DNA from: Streptomyces sp. NBC_00236
Lineage (GTDB): Bacteria > Actinomycetota > Actinomycetes > Streptomycetales > Streptomycetaceae
Reading direction: 5' to 3'
Length of the DNA: 64,000 nt
NCBI RefSeq assembly: GCF_036195045.1
Contig: NZ_CP108100.1
Span: 7,750,001-7,814,000 of the forward strand
The first letter of the stretch is position 1, and every line of letters starts with the position of its first letter. The notes beneath the pieces were generated by a model. The model made no database searches. It was not told where the DNA came from and worked only from the letters and a program-made list of their open reading frames with translations. The position numbers and the translations under genes are program-made. Below, piece by piece: positions 24,660-33,799 of the stretch.

Positions 24660-25924
24660 CGCTCGCTCCTGTCCGCCCAGCCCAGATGGAGCACGGCCAC
24701 GTCGTCGGCGAGACCGCCGTACGGTGTCGCGGCCTCGGATGCCTCGGTGACCAGCGCGTCGACGAACGGGCGGGCGCCGAGCGCCCCGTGCCGACGGGCC
24801 ATGGCCAGCAGCCCGTCCTCGCCCAGACGGGTCCGGGGCCCGGTACGGCCCTCGAAGAGTCCGTCGGTGAACAGCACGATCCGCCCGTCCTCCGGCAGCG
24901 CCACCTCGGACCTCGCCCACCGGCCCTCGCCCGGCAGTACGCCCAGCGCCATGCCCGGCTCCGGCTCCACCCAACGCACCGCCGTCCCGCTGCGCAGGAG
25001 CATCCCCGGGTGACCGGCCCTGACCACGTCGACGACGCCCCGCTCCGGCCGGAAGGCCAGCGAGGTGACCGTGGCGAAGAGATGGGGGTCGGACCGCTCG
25101 GCGACCAGGATCTCCTCCAGGATGCGGATCTGGTCGAGATGACCGGTCGCGCACAGCACCGCCGTGCGCCAGGCCACCCGCAGACATACCCCCAGCGCCG
25201 CCTCCGCGGCCCCGTGCCCCGACACATCGCCGATCACCGCGTGCACCGTGCCGTCGGACGTCTGCACCACGTCGTAGAAGTCGCCGCTCAGCAGCGCGTG
25301 GGCCCGCCCCGGTTCGTACCGCGCCACCGCCTCGAAGCTGTCGTCGTGCAGCAACGGCACCGGCAGCAGACCGCGCTCCAGCCGGGCGTTCTCCTGGGCC
25401 ATCAGCCGGTTGGCACGCAGCGCCCCCGCCGCCCGCTCCACCTGCTTGCGCTGGAGCGCGTACCGCACCGAGCGGCCCAGCGCCTGCGGATCGAGCCGCC
25501 CCTTGACCAGGTAGTCCTGGGCACCGGTGGCCACGGCCGACAGTCCGGTGTCCGCCTCGGCGGTGCCCGTCAGCACCACGACGGCGGCGTCCGGCGCCGA
25601 CTCGACGAGCTGGGTGACGGCGTCCAGCCCGTGCACATCGGGAAGGTGGAGGTCGAGCAGCACACAGCAGGGCGTACGACAGGCCGCCAGGAAGCGGCGC
25701 GCTTCGGCGAGCGTCCTGCACCAGGTCAGTGCCGAGTCCAGCTCGCCGTCCGCGAGCATCTCCTCCACCAGCAGCGCGTCGCCCGCGTCGTCCTCCACCA
25801 GGAGGATCACGGCGTCCACGTTCCATACCGAACCACTCCCCGTGGGGAGCACGGAGTGCTGTGCGGGGACGGAGGCGGCGCGGACCGGGAACGGTTCGCG
25901 CCCGCTCACAGGGAGTTCCGTCAC
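24656..25924 (-). CDS. Response regulator receiver fused to PP2C (RsbU/SpoIIE) phosphatase
   Basis: About 422 residues. The receiver domain (about 38-155) has acidic VEDD, phospho-acceptor Asp in LLDLHLPD and the conserved Lys in DYLVKG. A short coiled linker leads to a PP2C domain (about 200-420) with SGDFYDV, GDVSGHG, LFTDGL and DDVAVL metal-binding motifs. Phosphorylation by the coupled CHASE3 kinase would switch on dephosphorylation of an anti-anti-sigma factor. I take the GTG at 25924 because GAGGGG lies 6-7 bases upstream; an in-frame ATG at 26038 would add a basic, unlikely N terminus. Confidence 0.9.
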   Translation of the reverse strand: MTELPVSGREPFPVRAASVPAQHSVLPTGSGSVWNVDAVILLVEDDAGDALLVEEMLADGELDSALTWCRTLAEARRFLAACRTPCCVLLDLHLPDVHGLDAVTQLVESAPDAAVVVLTGTAEADTGLSAVATGAQDYLVKGRLDPQALGRSVRYALQRKQVERAAGALRANRLMAQENARLERGLLPVPLLHDDSFEAVARYEPGRAHALLSGDFYDVVQTSDGTVHAVIGDVSGHGAAEAALGVCLRVAWRTAVLCATGHLDQIRILEEILVAERSDPHLFATVTSLAFRPERGVVDVVRAGHPGMLLRSGTAVRWVEPEPGMALGVLPGEGRWARSEVALPEDGRIVLFTDGLFEGRTGPRTRLGEDGLLAMARRHGALGARPFVDALVTEASEAATPYGGLADDVAVLHLGWADRSER

Positions 25925-26116
25925 ATCCCACCCCTCGCCCGGACGGCGCCGGGCCCCGCGCCGTATCGCTGCGAAGCATATGTGACCGAAGCGTGGAGGA
26001 AAGGGCCGGTGCGGGGCCCGCCCGGGGGGCCTTCTCACCGATGCGGAGCAGTGCCGGGCTCATGGCAAACTTGACCGGGGCGTTCGCCACGAGGGACACA
26101 TGACAGAGGAACGGCA

Positions 26117-27601
26117 ATGACGGTGACAGAGGACAGCCCGGAGATCGCGCCCGGAATCGAGGAGTTCGGTCCCGGAATCGACCCGGAGCGGCTGGCCGTC
26201 TGTCTGGGTGTGCTCGACGAGCTCGACTCCATCGAGGTCGACCACCCGGACGCCATCGCCGTACGCCGTGCCACCGCCGGTGTCTACCGCACGGTGAAGC
26301 AGCGCCGCCGCCAGGAGCGCCGCGCCGCGAAGACCGCGCACGACAAGGCGGTGACCGAGGCGACCGCGACCGGTTCGGCCGAGCGCATCGACGACGAGAC
26401 CCAGGGCGTGCTGCCCTCGTCCTCCGCCGCCTCAGAGATCGCCGGCGTCCTCCAGCGACCGAGGTCCTGCTACATCTGCAAGACGCGGTACGTCGAGGTG
26501 GACGCCTTCTACCACCAGCTCTGCCAGGACTGCGCCCGCGAGAACCGCGCCCGGCGCGACGCGCGCACCGACCTCACCGGCCGCCGGGCCCTGCTCACCG
26601 GCGGGCGCGCCAAGATCGGCATGTACATCGCGCTGCGGCTGCTCCGCGACGGTGCGCACACCACGATCACCACCCGCTTCCCCAACGACGCGATCCGCCG
26701 CTTCAAGGCGATGCCGGACAGCGACGAGTGGATCCACCGCCTGAAGATCGTCGGCATCGACCTGCGCGACCCCGCCCAGGTCGTCGCGCTCGCCGACTCG
26801 GTGGCCGCCGAGGGCCCGCTGGACATCCTGATCAACAACGCGGCGCAGACGGTCCGCCGCTCCCCGCAGGCGTACAGCGAACTGCTCGGCGCCGAGTCGG
26901 CCCCGCTGCCCGCGGGCGAGCTGCCGGCCGCCGAAGTGATCGGCACCTTCGGCAGCGGCACCGTCGACCGCGTGGCCGCGCTGCCCGCCGCCCGCAAGGA
27001 GGGGCTGAGCGCGCAGGACGTCACCGAGCTCGCCCTCGTGACCGGGTCGGCGTCGCCGGCGCGCATCGCCGCGGGCACCGCGATCGACGCGGGCGGGCTC
27101 GTCCCGGACCTGCACCACACCAACAGCTGGATCCAGACAGTCGACGAGGTCGAGCCGATCGAGCTGCTGGAAGTCCAGCTCTGCAACTCCACCGCGCCGT
27201 TCATCCTGATCAGCAGGCTCCGCCCGGCGATGGCCGCGACCGCCGCCAAGCACTCCTACGTGGTCAACGTCTCCGCGATGGAAGGCGTGTTCGGCCGCGG
27301 CTACAAGGGCGCGGGCCACCCGCACACCAACATGGCCAAGGCCGCGCTGAACATGCTGACCCGCACCAGCGCCCAGGAGATGTTCGAGAAGGACGGCATC
27401 CTGATGACCGCGGTCGACACCGGGTGGATCACCGACGAGCGCCCGCACCCCGACAAGATGCGCCTCGCCGAGGAGGGCTTCCACGCCCCTCTGGACCTGG
27501 TCGACGGCGCCGCGCGCGTCTACGACCCGATCGTCCGCGGCGAAGCCGGCGAGGCGATGTACGGCTGCTTCCTCAAGGACTACGCGCCTGCCAACTGGTA
27601 G
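26117..27601 (+). CDS. Zinc-ribbon/short-chain dehydrogenase fusion protein
   Basis: 494 residues. Residues 1-110 are helical, acidic then basic. A four-Cys zinc-ribbon motif follows (C118, C121, C136, C139). From about 153 comes an SDR Rossmann domain with a modified cofactor loop TGGRAKIG and the NNAA motif at 240-243, then an insert of about 105 residues before the catalytic region. There, Ser386 is present (NVSAMEG), but the YxxxK motif reads TNMAK, so the catalytic Tyr is Thr404 while Lys408 remains. Related proteins occur in actinobacteria with no known role that I can name. A strong terminator follows. It is monocistronic and divergent from the receiver-PP2C operon. Confidence 0.8.
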   Translation: MTVTEDSPEIAPGIEEFGPGIDPERLAVCLGVLDELDSIEVDHPDAIAVRRATAGVYRTVKQRRRQERRAAKTAHDKAVTEATATGSAERIDDETQGVLPSSSAASEIAGVLQRPRSCYICKTRYVEVDAFYHQLCQDCARENRARRDARTDLTGRRALLTGGRAKIGMYIALRLLRDGAHTTITTRFPNDAIRRFKAMPDSDEWIHRLKIVGIDLRDPAQVVALADSVAAEGPLDILINNAAQTVRRSPQAYSELLGAESAPLPAGELPAAEVIGTFGSGTVDRVAALPAARKEGLSAQDVTELALVTGSASPARIAAGTAIDAGGLVPDLHHTNSWIQTVDEVEPIELLEVQLCNSTAPFILISRLRPAMAATAAKHSYVVNVSAMEGVFGRGYKGAGHPHTNMAKAALNMLTRTSAQEMFEKDGILMTAVDTGWITDERPHPDKMRLAEEGFHAPLDLVDGAARVYDPIVRGEAGEAMYGCFLKDYAPANW

Positions 27602-27633
27602 CACTCCGCAGCGCAGGCGCTGCGTTCGGTCGC

Positions 27634-27671
27634 AAGACCCGGCCCGGGAAGTCCTCCGGGCCGGGTCTTTT
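27634..27671 (+). terminator. Terminator after the zinc-ribbon SDR gene
   Basis: AAGACCCGGCCCGG (27634-27647) pairs perfectly with CCGGGCCGGGTCTT (27656-27669) around an eight-base loop and is followed by TT, giving a run of four T. This is a classical intrinsic terminator. Confidence 0.9.
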
Positions 27672-27951
27672 CGCTCCATGGTGGCTGAAAGTGACCCAGG
27701 GCACACGTTCCATCGAGCATGGACGCGCTCGTTTGGTTACTCTGAGGGGAACGGACGCCACCAAGGGATCCACGAAGGTTCCTCGGCCGTCCTGGGACAG
27801 GCTCGTCAACCGGGCCGCCGTCCCGCCCCGTACCCGGCGCCACCGCGACCGAACAGATCCTGCCCTGCCCCGCACCGTGGGCGGTCGACCACCGGTTATG
27901 ACGCCGGAACGTCGGACGCGCCGGGGGCTACGCGACACAAAGGAGTGCGCG
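27672..27951. other. Gene-free leader region before the 58-residue gene
   Basis: No frame here has convincing coding character apart from read-through shadows. It should hold the promoter of the small gene at 27952. I see no strong palindrome or riboswitch-like fold. Confidence 0.4.
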
Positions 27952-28128
27952 GTGACGACACCAGAACTGACGAAGCACGACCAGCGACCGGCCGAACGGT
28001 ACGGAGAGCGGGCCCGCAGGCCCGAGAAGCTCCGCAACATCGAGGTCTGGGCCAGGTCCGCGCCGATCCGGCTGGCCGGCTACGAGGACGACCTCGCCGA
28101 GCCGCACATCCTGCCCGGCGTCGACTGA
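27952..28128 (+). CDS. Small conserved-looking hypothetical protein (58 aa)
   Basis: GTG start preceded by AAAGGAG at 7 bases; the frame ends at TGA 28126-28128. The product is hydrophilic, highly charged (TKHDQRPAERYGERARRPEK) and ends LAEPHILPGVD. It has no membrane segment, Cys pair or recognised domain. The strong ribosome site, GC3 and a dedicated downstream terminator support a real gene. The function is unknown. Confidence 0.6.
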   Translation: MTTPELTKHDQRPAERYGERARRPEKLRNIEVWARSAPIRLAGYEDDLAEPHILPGVD

Positions 28129-28139
28129 GTGCTTCCCGT

Positions 28140-28185
28140 CCGAGCTCCGGCCCGTACCCCGAACAGGGGCGGGGCCGGAGCTCGG
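28140..28185. terminator. Bidirectional terminator between the 58-aa gene and crcB
   Basis: CCGAGCTCCGGCCC (28140-28153) pairs with GGGCCGGAGCTCGG (28172-28185), and CCCC/GGGG inside the loop can extend the helix. It lies between convergent genes, 11 bp after one stop and 23 bp from the other. Confidence 0.85.
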
Positions 28186-28208
28186 CCGTGCCGTGGCGCT
28201 CACCGCGG

Positions 28209-28583
28209 TCAGAAGACCGCGTTCGCCACGGCGGCCCCGGCGAACGAGAGCCCCACGCCCGCGCAGACGGTGAGGAGCAGGTATCCGCCCGCCAGGCCCA
28301 CCCGGCGGGCGGACGTCAGGGTGAGCAACTCGTAGGAGAACGTCGACCACGTCGACAGTGCTCCGCAGAATCCTGTCGCGAGGAGCAGGTTCAGCCGCGT
28401 TCCCAGGTCGCCGTCGGTCGCCGCCTCCGCGACGAAGCCCAGGATCAGGGCGGCACCGGCGTTGGCCGCGAAGGTGCCCCACGGGAAAGCGGTGTGGAAG
28501 CGGAACTTCGCGTCCACACCGAGCAGATAGCGCAGCGGCGCGCCCACCAGCCCGCCGGCGAGTACGAGCAGCCAGTCGGTCAT
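28209..28583 (-). CDS. crcB: Fluoride channel subunit CrcB/Fluc (second copy)
   Basis: 124 residues and four membrane segments, the full length of a Fluc subunit. It carries the early RYLLG motif and the GFCGALSTWSTF motif around the central membrane break. Fluc proteins form dual-topology dimers that let fluoride leave the cytoplasm. The ATG overlaps the stop of the first crcB as ATGA, so the two are coupled. Paired genes usually give obligate heterodimers with fixed opposite orientations. No fluoride riboswitch is recognisable upstream of the pair. Confidence 0.92.
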   Translation of the reverse strand: MTDWLLVLAGGLVGAPLRYLLGVDAKFRFHTAFPWGTFAANAGAALILGFVAEAATDGDLGTRLNLLLATGFCGALSTWSTFSYELLTLTSARRVGLAGGYLLLTVCAGVGLSFAGAAVANAVF

Positions 28584-29050
28584 CGGGCCTCGCTCCCCGC
28601 GCCGTAGGAACGCCCGAAGGCGGCATGGGTGGCGAACGCGCCCGCGGTCACCGCGGCCAGTGCGGCCACCACGGTCAGCAGCAGACAGCCGACCGCGTAA
28701 CCGGGCTGATGGTTCTCGAACAACTCCCGCACGTTGTCCGTGTAGTGCGAGAACGAGGTGAACCCACCCAGCACACCGGTGCCCAGCAGCGGACTGATCA
28801 GCCGGGGCGCATCGGGGAAGCGCAGTTTCAGGGTGACCATCAGCACACCCATCAAGAAACACCCCACCGTGTTGACCAGCAGGATCGTCCACGGGAAGGC
28901 CGTGGTGCCGGTCGGCCAGAGGCGCTCGGCGCCGTACCGGGCGGCGGCTCCCGCCGCGCCGCCGACCGCGACGGCCGCCACGACCGACAGCTGCACCCCG
29001 GGGTGGTGGTCGGGGTGGCTGTGGCGGTGCAACTCCATCTTGATCGACAT
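28580..29050 (-). CDS. crcB: Fluoride channel subunit CrcB/Fluc (first copy)
   Basis: 156 residues: a His-rich N-terminal extension (MELHRHSHPDHH) of about 20 residues, then four membrane segments with AARYGAERLW, NTVGCFLMG and GVLGGFTSFSHYTDN. The last motif replaces the usual STFS Ser/Thr pattern with TSFSHY, a difference expected between the two halves of a heterodimeric Fluc. It may start at ATG 29050 or 29038. It is divergent from the urea transporter gene. Confidence 0.9.
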   Translation of the reverse strand: MSIKMELHRHSHPDHHPGVQLSVVAAVAVGGAAGAAARYGAERLWPTGTTAFPWTILLVNTVGCFLMGVLMVTLKLRFPDAPRLISPLLGTGVLGGFTSFSHYTDNVRELFENHQPGYAVGCLLLTVVAALAAVTAGAFATHAAFGRSYGAGSEAR

Positions 29051-29157
29051 CCCGTGAATCTACGGAGCCTGCCGCCGCTGCCCGGCCGGAGCGCGCGACG
29101 GCGGCGGCATGCGTACCCGTCCGGAGCAGTCCGGAAGGCACACAACGCGACAACCGG

Positions 29158-30204
29158 GTGACCCCATGTCTTGATTGGGGGGTTCGTTTCTTCCTGCCCG
29201 CAGTACGGAAGAACGCCGCCGCCGAGTCGCTGGAGCCAGTCTTGTCCCTCGTCGAGCCGGAAATCGTCCGGCGGCTTGAGAAACGTCAGCCGTCCGCATA
29301 CATCCTTGCCTCCCTGCGAGGTGTCGGACAGGTCGACCTCCAGCCCGGACTGCTGACCGGCGCCGCGATCCTCATTGCGCTGTGGGTCTCGGGCTGGGAG
29401 ACCGGCCTCTTCGCCACCCTCGGCACGCTGATCGCCACCGCGACCGCCTACGTCCTCGCTGTCGACCGGGCGGGTATCGCGCTCGGACTCCAGGGATACG
29501 CCGGCTGCCTCACGGGCATCGCCCTCGTCTCCTCGCTGGGCAACCATCCGGCCACCTACGTGCTGACCGTCGTCGGCGCCATCATGTGCACGATTCTGAT
29601 GGCCGCGCTGGGCACCTTCCTCGCCCCCTTCGGGCTCACGCCCCTGACCGCGCCGTTCTGCCTGGTCTCCGGAGTGATGGTGCTGGGAGCCCCCTCGTTC
29701 GAGCGGGTCTGGCACGGAGCCCCGGCCGCCGTGTCCAGCACGACCAGCGGGGACACCGCACTGTCGTGGAACGACCTCTGGCACGCGTTCTTCAACAACG
29801 TCTCGCAGATCTTCCTGGTCGAGAGCTGGTACGTCGGGCTGATCATGCTCGTCGGGCTCGCCCTGGCCGGCCTGCGCGTCGTTCTCTACGCGGCGGCAGG
29901 AAGCGTGATGGGGATCGTCGCCGCCTGGGCGCTGGGTGCACCCACGGCGCTGATCGCCAGCGGCATCTACGGATACAACGCGGTGCTCGTGGCCATCGCC
30001 ATCGGTGCCGTCTTCCTGGCCAACAACGTCTGGACGGGGGTCTACGCCCTGTTCGGCGCGGCGGCGACCACCGGCCTGACCGCGTCGCTGACGTCCTTCT
30101 TCAAATCGTTCGGCGGCCACACCTTCACCTGGCCGTTCATCCTCACCACCTGGGTGTTGATGGCGGCCGTACCCCTGCTGCCGCGCCTGCGCCGGAGCGA
30201 GTGA
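29158..30204 (+). CDS. Urea transporter (UT family)
   Basis: About 348 residues. After a polar N terminus of about 45 residues there are ten membrane segments in two repeats, with the bacterial UT patterns [13 protein letters not shown] and [12 protein letters not shown] that line the urea pore. It is a channel-like facilitator of urea entry and directly precedes the urease operon on the same strand, so its role here is clear. The start is uncertain: GTG at 29158 has no good ribosome site, and a TTG near 29242 preceded by GGAG would remove the extra N terminus. The following ureA is 64 bp downstream. Confidence 0.88.
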   Translation: MTPCLDWGVRFFLPAVRKNAAAESLEPVLSLVEPEIVRRLEKRQPSAYILASLRGVGQVDLQPGLLTGAAILIALWVSGWETGLFATLGTLIATATAYVLAVDRAGIALGLQGYAGCLTGIALVSSLGNHPATYVLTVVGAIMCTILMAALGTFLAPFGLTPLTAPFCLVSGVMVLGAPSFERVWHGAPAAVSSTTSGDTALSWNDLWHAFFNNVSQIFLVESWYVGLIMLVGLALAGLRVVLYAAAGSVMGIVAAWALGAPTALIASGIYGYNAVLVAIAIGAVFLANNVWTGVYALFGAAATTGLTASLTSFFKSFGGHTFTWPFILTTWVLMAAVPLLPRLRRSE

Positions 30205-30268
30205 CGGCTCCCGGCCGGCACCGGACCTGCTGCCCTCAGCCCGTACATCACCGAGGAAGGTACTGACG

Positions 30269-30574
30269 ATGAACCTCGCACCTCGCGAGATCGACAAACT
30301 GCTGGTCTACGTCGTGGCCGACCTGGCCCGCAAGCGCCAGGGCCGCGGCCTCAAGCTCAACTACAGCGAGTCGGTCGCGCTGATCACCGAGGCGATCCTC
30401 GAAGCGGCCCGTGACGGCAAGAGCGTCGCGGACTGCATGGAGCTGGGCCGCCATGTCGTGGGTGAGGCCGACACGATGGACGGTGTACGGGAGATGCTCG
30501 GCCTGCTGCAGGTCGAGGCGTCCTTCGTGGACGGGACCAAGCTCGTGTCCTGCCACGACCCCATCGGCGGCTGA
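30269..30574 (+). CDS. ureA: Urease subunit gamma
   Basis: 101 residues, the standard UreA length, with [34 protein letters not shown] and [16 protein letters not shown] typical of the family. It forms the structural ABC trimer of urease with UreB and UreC. GAGGAAGG upstream gives a strong translation start. First structural gene of the operon; the CbiX-like gene begins 3 bp after its stop. Confidence 0.97.
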   Translation: MNLAPREIDKLLVYVVADLARKRQGRGLKLNYSESVALITEAILEAARDGKSVADCMELGRHVVGEADTMDGVREMLGLLQVEASFVDGTKLVSCHDPIGG

Positions 30575-30577
30575 CCC

Positions 30578-31615
30578 GTGGCCGAGCCCGTTGCCGTCAT
30601 CGCAGTGTGCGGTCACGAAGCCGCCTACGGGCGTGCGCTGGACGGCGTCGTGGACGGCGGGGTCAGCATCGTGTCCAGCGGGCGCGAACTGTTCCGGAGC
30701 ATCGCCGCGCACGGGCGCCGGAACAGCGAGACCGTCGTCGTTCCCATGACGCTCGGCCGCGACCCCGAACTCGTCGCGGACACCGCCCGGACGCTGCGCG
30801 CCGTACCCGCCGGCGAGCGGGGTTCCACCGTGCTCGCCGAGCCGTTCGGCACCTCCCAGCACCTGGTCGCGTGGCTGCGGGCGGCGGCGGGCCGGGTACC
30901 CGAGGCCTCCGCGCTGCTGCTCACCGCACCGTCCGGGGACCCGTTCGAGGACGCCGAGCTCTACCGGATCGCCGCGCTCGTACGGCGCTACGGCCGCAAC
31001 GGCCTCGTCGAGGTGGCGTTCACCGGGGGAGACCCGGACCCGGCCGAGGGCATCCGGCGGTGCAGGCTGCTCGGCGCGCGGCGGGTGACGCTGGTCCCGG
31101 CCGCGTTCGCGCTGCCGGATGTGCCCGAGGCCGGATCGGTGCCCGTCGACCGGGCGGATCCGCTCATCCCGGCGTCGGCACTGCGACGCGTCCTCGGAGA
31201 GCGGGTCGCCGACGCCCGACGGCGTTGGCGCGAGCACGGGGACGACGGCGTCGCGGCCGGCCTGACCGCGGCGGAGAACCACGGTCACTCCCACACGCAC
31301 CCGCCGGGCGAGGGACACGAGCACGGGCACGGTCCGGGCCACTCGCACGACCACAGCCACGATGCGGGCCACTCGCACGGGCACGACCACAGCCACGAGC
31401 ACAGCCACTCGCACGGGCACGACCACAGCCACGAAGCGGGCCACTCGCACGAGCACAGCCACGACCACAGCCACGAAGCGGGCCACTCGCACGAGCACAG
31501 CCACGACCGTGACCACGATCCGGGCCACCCGCACGCGCACGGTCCCGGCCCCCTGCACACGCACCACCACCCGTCCGCCCCCGGCGCGGACCGAGTCGTC
31601 AGGAGCATCGCATGA
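30578..31615 (+). CDS. CbiX/sirohydrochlorin-chelatase-like protein with His-rich tail, inserted in the urease operon
   Basis: 345 residues. Residues 1-215 resemble the CbiX/SirB class II chelatase fold: an opening beta strand with VCGHEAAYG, where family members have a metal-binding HGS, and a later [14 protein letters not shown] segment that lacks the second metal-binding His of the family. Residues 230-335 are a tail with about 40 His in HSH, HDH and HEH repeats, built to hold many metal ions. The gene lies 3 bp after ureA and overlaps ureB as ATGA, so it is an integral operon member. The operon has no ureE, the usual nickel chaperone, which also carries a His-rich C terminus. I infer nickel storage or delivery to urease; a chelatase acting on a tetrapyrrole is the alternative, made less likely by the altered active site. 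Confidence 0.85.
   Translation: MAEPVAVIAVCGHEAAYGRALDGVVDGGVSIVSSGRELFRSIAAHGRRNSETVVVPMTLGRDPELVADTARTLRAVPAGERGSTVLAEPFGTSQHLVAWLRAAAGRVPEASALLLTAPSGDPFEDAELYRIAALVRRYGRNGLVEVAFTGGDPDPAEGIRRCRLLGARRVTLVPAAFALPDVPEAGSVPVDRADPLIPASALRRVLGERVADARRRWREHGDDGVAAGLTAAENHGHSHTHPPGEGHEHGHGPGHSHDHSHDAGHSHGHDHSHEHSHSHGHDHSHEAGHSHEHSHDHSHEAGHSHEHSHDRDHDPGHPHAHGPGPLHTHHHPSAPGADRVVRSIA
31277..31571. repeat. Imperfect short tandem repeats encoding the His-rich tail
   Basis: Runs of GCCACTCGCACGAGCACAGC-like units recur with a 6-base substructure (CAC every second codon). At least three near-identical blocks of about 36-45 bp encode [14 protein letters not shown]. Such repeats can expand or contract by slippage, so tail length may vary between strains. 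Confidence 0.8.
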
Positions 31616-32070
31616 CGTTCCGTCAGAAATATCTGTACGGCAAGGGCCCCATCGAGCTCAACGCGGGCCGCCGCACGGTGAAGCTCACCGTGAGCAACAC
31701 CGGTGACCGCGCCGTTCAGGTCGGTTCCCACTACCACTTCTTCGAGGTCAACTCGGCCCTGTCGTTCGACCGCCAGAAGGCGCTGGGCATGCACCTCAAC
31801 ATCGCCGCCGGCACCTCCGTGCGGATCGAGCCCGGCGGTTCGCGCGAGGTGGAACTGTGCGCGTACGGCGGCACCGGGCGTCTCGTCGGCTTCAGCGGAC
31901 TGCTCAACGGCAGCCTCGCCTCCCATCCCGCCCGCGTCGAGGCCGTCCGCAAGGCCATCGAGCAGGGCTTCGAGGGAGCGCAGGGCACCCCTGACGCCAA
32001 GCCGAGGCGCGCCGGCAAGGAATCCAAGGGCTCCAAGGCCACCAACGAGAAGAAAAAGGGTTCGCGCTGA
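31612..32070 (+). CDS. ureB: Urease subunit beta with Lys-rich C-terminal extension
   Basis: 152 residues. Residues 1-105 are a normal UreB ([25 protein letters not shown] and LVGFSG motifs). The remaining 45 residues form an unusual extension, first amphipathic then very basic ([20 protein letters not shown]). Typical UreB is about 100-110 residues long. ATGA overlap with the His-rich gene and a one-base overlap with ureC indicate coupled translation. Confidence 0.95.
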   Translation: MTFRQKYLYGKGPIELNAGRRTVKLTVSNTGDRAVQVGSHYHFFEVNSALSFDRQKALGMHLNIAAGTSVRIEPGGSREVELCAYGGTGRLVGFSGLLNGSLASHPARVEAVRKAIEQGFEGAQGTPDAKPRRAGKESKGSKATNEKKKGSR

Positions 32071-33794
32071 TGCCCATCCTGCCCCGCAAGCAGTACACCG
32101 ACATGTTCGGGCCGACGGTCGGCGACCGGTTCCACCTGGCCGACACCAACCTCATCGTCGAGGTCGAGAAGGACTACAGCGAGGGCCAGTACGGCGACGA
32201 GGTCCTCTACGGCGGCGGCAAGACCATGCGCGACGGCATGGCCTCCGACCCGCAGGCCACCGCTGCCCAGGGCGCACTCGACACCGTCATCACCAACGTG
32301 GTCGTGATCGACCCGATGGTCGGCGTCGTCAAGTGCGACATCGGCATCAAGGACGGCTTCATCGTCGGCATCGGCAAGTCCGGCAACCCGCAGACGCAGA
32401 ACAGCGTCGACCCGGACCTGGTCATCGGGCCGGGCACGGAAGCCATCGCGGGCGAGCACCTCATCGCCACCGCGGGTGCCATCGACACCCACGTCCACCT
32501 GATCGCCCCGCAACAGGCCGAGCAGGCGCTGACCAACGGCATCACCACGCTGATCGGCGGTGGCACCGGTCCTTCGGACGGTTCCAACGGCACCACCTGT
32601 ACCCCCGGCCCGTACAACATCGGCAAGCTGCTCCAGGCGGCCGAGTCCATGCCGGTCAACCTCGGCATCATGGGCAAGGGCAACGGCAGCCTTCCGGAGG
32701 CGCTCAACGAGCAGGTCGTCGCCGGTGCCTGCGGGCTCAAGGTGCACGAGGACTGGGGCGCCACCCCGGCCGTCATCGACAACGCGCTGAACGTCGCCGA
32801 CCGGTACGACGTCCAGGTCTCCATCCACACGGACAGCCTGAACGAGGGCGGCTTCTTCGAGGACACCCGCTCCGCGATCGACGGCCGGGCCATCCACACG
32901 TTCCACAGCGAGGGAGCGGGCGGCGGTCACGCCCCGGACATCCTGCGCATCGCCGGCGAGCCGAACGTCCTGCCGTCCTCCACCAACCCGACGCTGCCGT
33001 ACACCGTGAACTCGGTGGACGAGCTCCTCGACATGGTCATGGTCTGTCACCACCTCAGCCATGACATCCCCGAGGACGTGTCCTTCGCCGACAGCCGGGT
33101 CCGGGCCGAGACGATCGCCGCCGAGTCGGTGCTGCACGACCTCGGTGTGATCAGCATCTTCTCCTCCGACTCCCAGGCCATGGGCCGCATCGGCGAGTCC
33201 GTCACCCGCGCCTTCCAGACCGCGCACCACTGCAAGGACAAGCTGGGCACGCTGGAGGGCGACTCGGCCCGCAACGACAACCAGCGGGTCCTGCGCTACC
33301 TCGCCAAGGTCACCATCAACCCGGCCATCGCCTCCGGCATCTCCGACCACGTGGGATCGATCGAGAAGGGCAAGCTCGCCGACATCGTGCTCTGGCCCAT
33401 CCACTCCTTCGGCGCCAAGCCGAAGATGGTGATCAAGGGCGGCATCATCTCCTGGGCACAGATGGGCGACCCCAACGCCTCGCTGCCGACCCCGCAGCCC
33501 GTCATCTACCGGCCGATGTTCGGCCAGTACGGCAAGGCGATGCAGGCGACTCACGCCACCTTCATGTCCCAGGCGGCCATCGCCGCCGGGGTCCCGGCCG
33601 AACTCGGCCTGGAACGCACGGTCCTGCCGGTGCGCCGCACCCGCACCATCGGCAAGCACAACATGGTCCGCAACGACGCCCTGCCCGACATCAAGGTCGA
33701 CCCGGAGACGTTCAAGGTCACGCTCAACGGCAAGGTCGCCACCATCGACCCGGCCGAGAAGCTGCCCCTCAACCACCTCTACTTCCTGGTCTAG
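32070..33794 (+). CDS. ureC: Urease subunit alpha (catalytic)
   Basis: 574 residues, full length. The nickel ligands are in place: H141 and H143 (DTHVHL), carbamylated K224 ([10 protein letters not shown]), H253 (SIHTDS), H279 and D367 (SSDSQAMGR). The mobile flap Cys is C326 (MVCHHLSHD). It converts urea to ammonia and carbamate with a bi-nickel site assembled by UreD, UreF and UreG, all encoded next. It starts on the ATG overlapping the ureB stop by one base. Confidence 0.98.
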   Translation: MPILPRKQYTDMFGPTVGDRFHLADTNLIVEVEKDYSEGQYGDEVLYGGGKTMRDGMASDPQATAAQGALDTVITNVVVIDPMVGVVKCDIGIKDGFIVGIGKSGNPQTQNSVDPDLVIGPGTEAIAGEHLIATAGAIDTHVHLIAPQQAEQALTNGITTLIGGGTGPSDGSNGTTCTPGPYNIGKLLQAAESMPVNLGIMGKGNGSLPEALNEQVVAGACGLKVHEDWGATPAVIDNALNVADRYDVQVSIHTDSLNEGGFFEDTRSAIDGRAIHTFHSEGAGGGHAPDILRIAGEPNVLPSSTNPTLPYTVNSVDELLDMVMVCHHLSHDIPEDVSFADSRVRAETIAAESVLHDLGVISIFSSDSQAMGRIGESVTRAFQTAHHCKDKLGTLEGDSARNDNQRVLRYLAKVTINPAIASGISDHVGSIEKGKLADIVLWPIHSFGAKPKMVIKGGIISWAQMGDPNASLPTPQPVIYRPMFGQYGKAMQATHATFMSQAAIAAGVPAELGLERTVLPVRRTRTIGKHNMVRNDALPDIKVDPETFKVTLNGKVATIDPAEKLPLNHLYFLV

Positions 33795-33799
33795 GGCCG

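Noticed and set aside
22995..26117. A 1040-codon open frame on the minus strand
   Set aside because: It is the kinase gene plus an out-of-frame passage through the receiver-PP2C gene; the kinase has its own GTG overlapping the PP2C stop codon.
29051..29157. Fluoride riboswitch upstream of crcB
   Set aside because: Neither the conserved GG-GATGG start nor the downstream pairing pattern could be found.
31277..31571. CRISPR-like or satellite array in the urease operon
   Set aside because: The repeats are in-frame codons for the His-rich tail and vary by codon.
31731..33776. A 681-codon open frame antisense to ureB and ureC
   Set aside because: Composition is the mirror image of the GC3-biased ureC; no domain and no ribosome site. 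The same applies to long antisense frames over GH92, Amt and the symporter.
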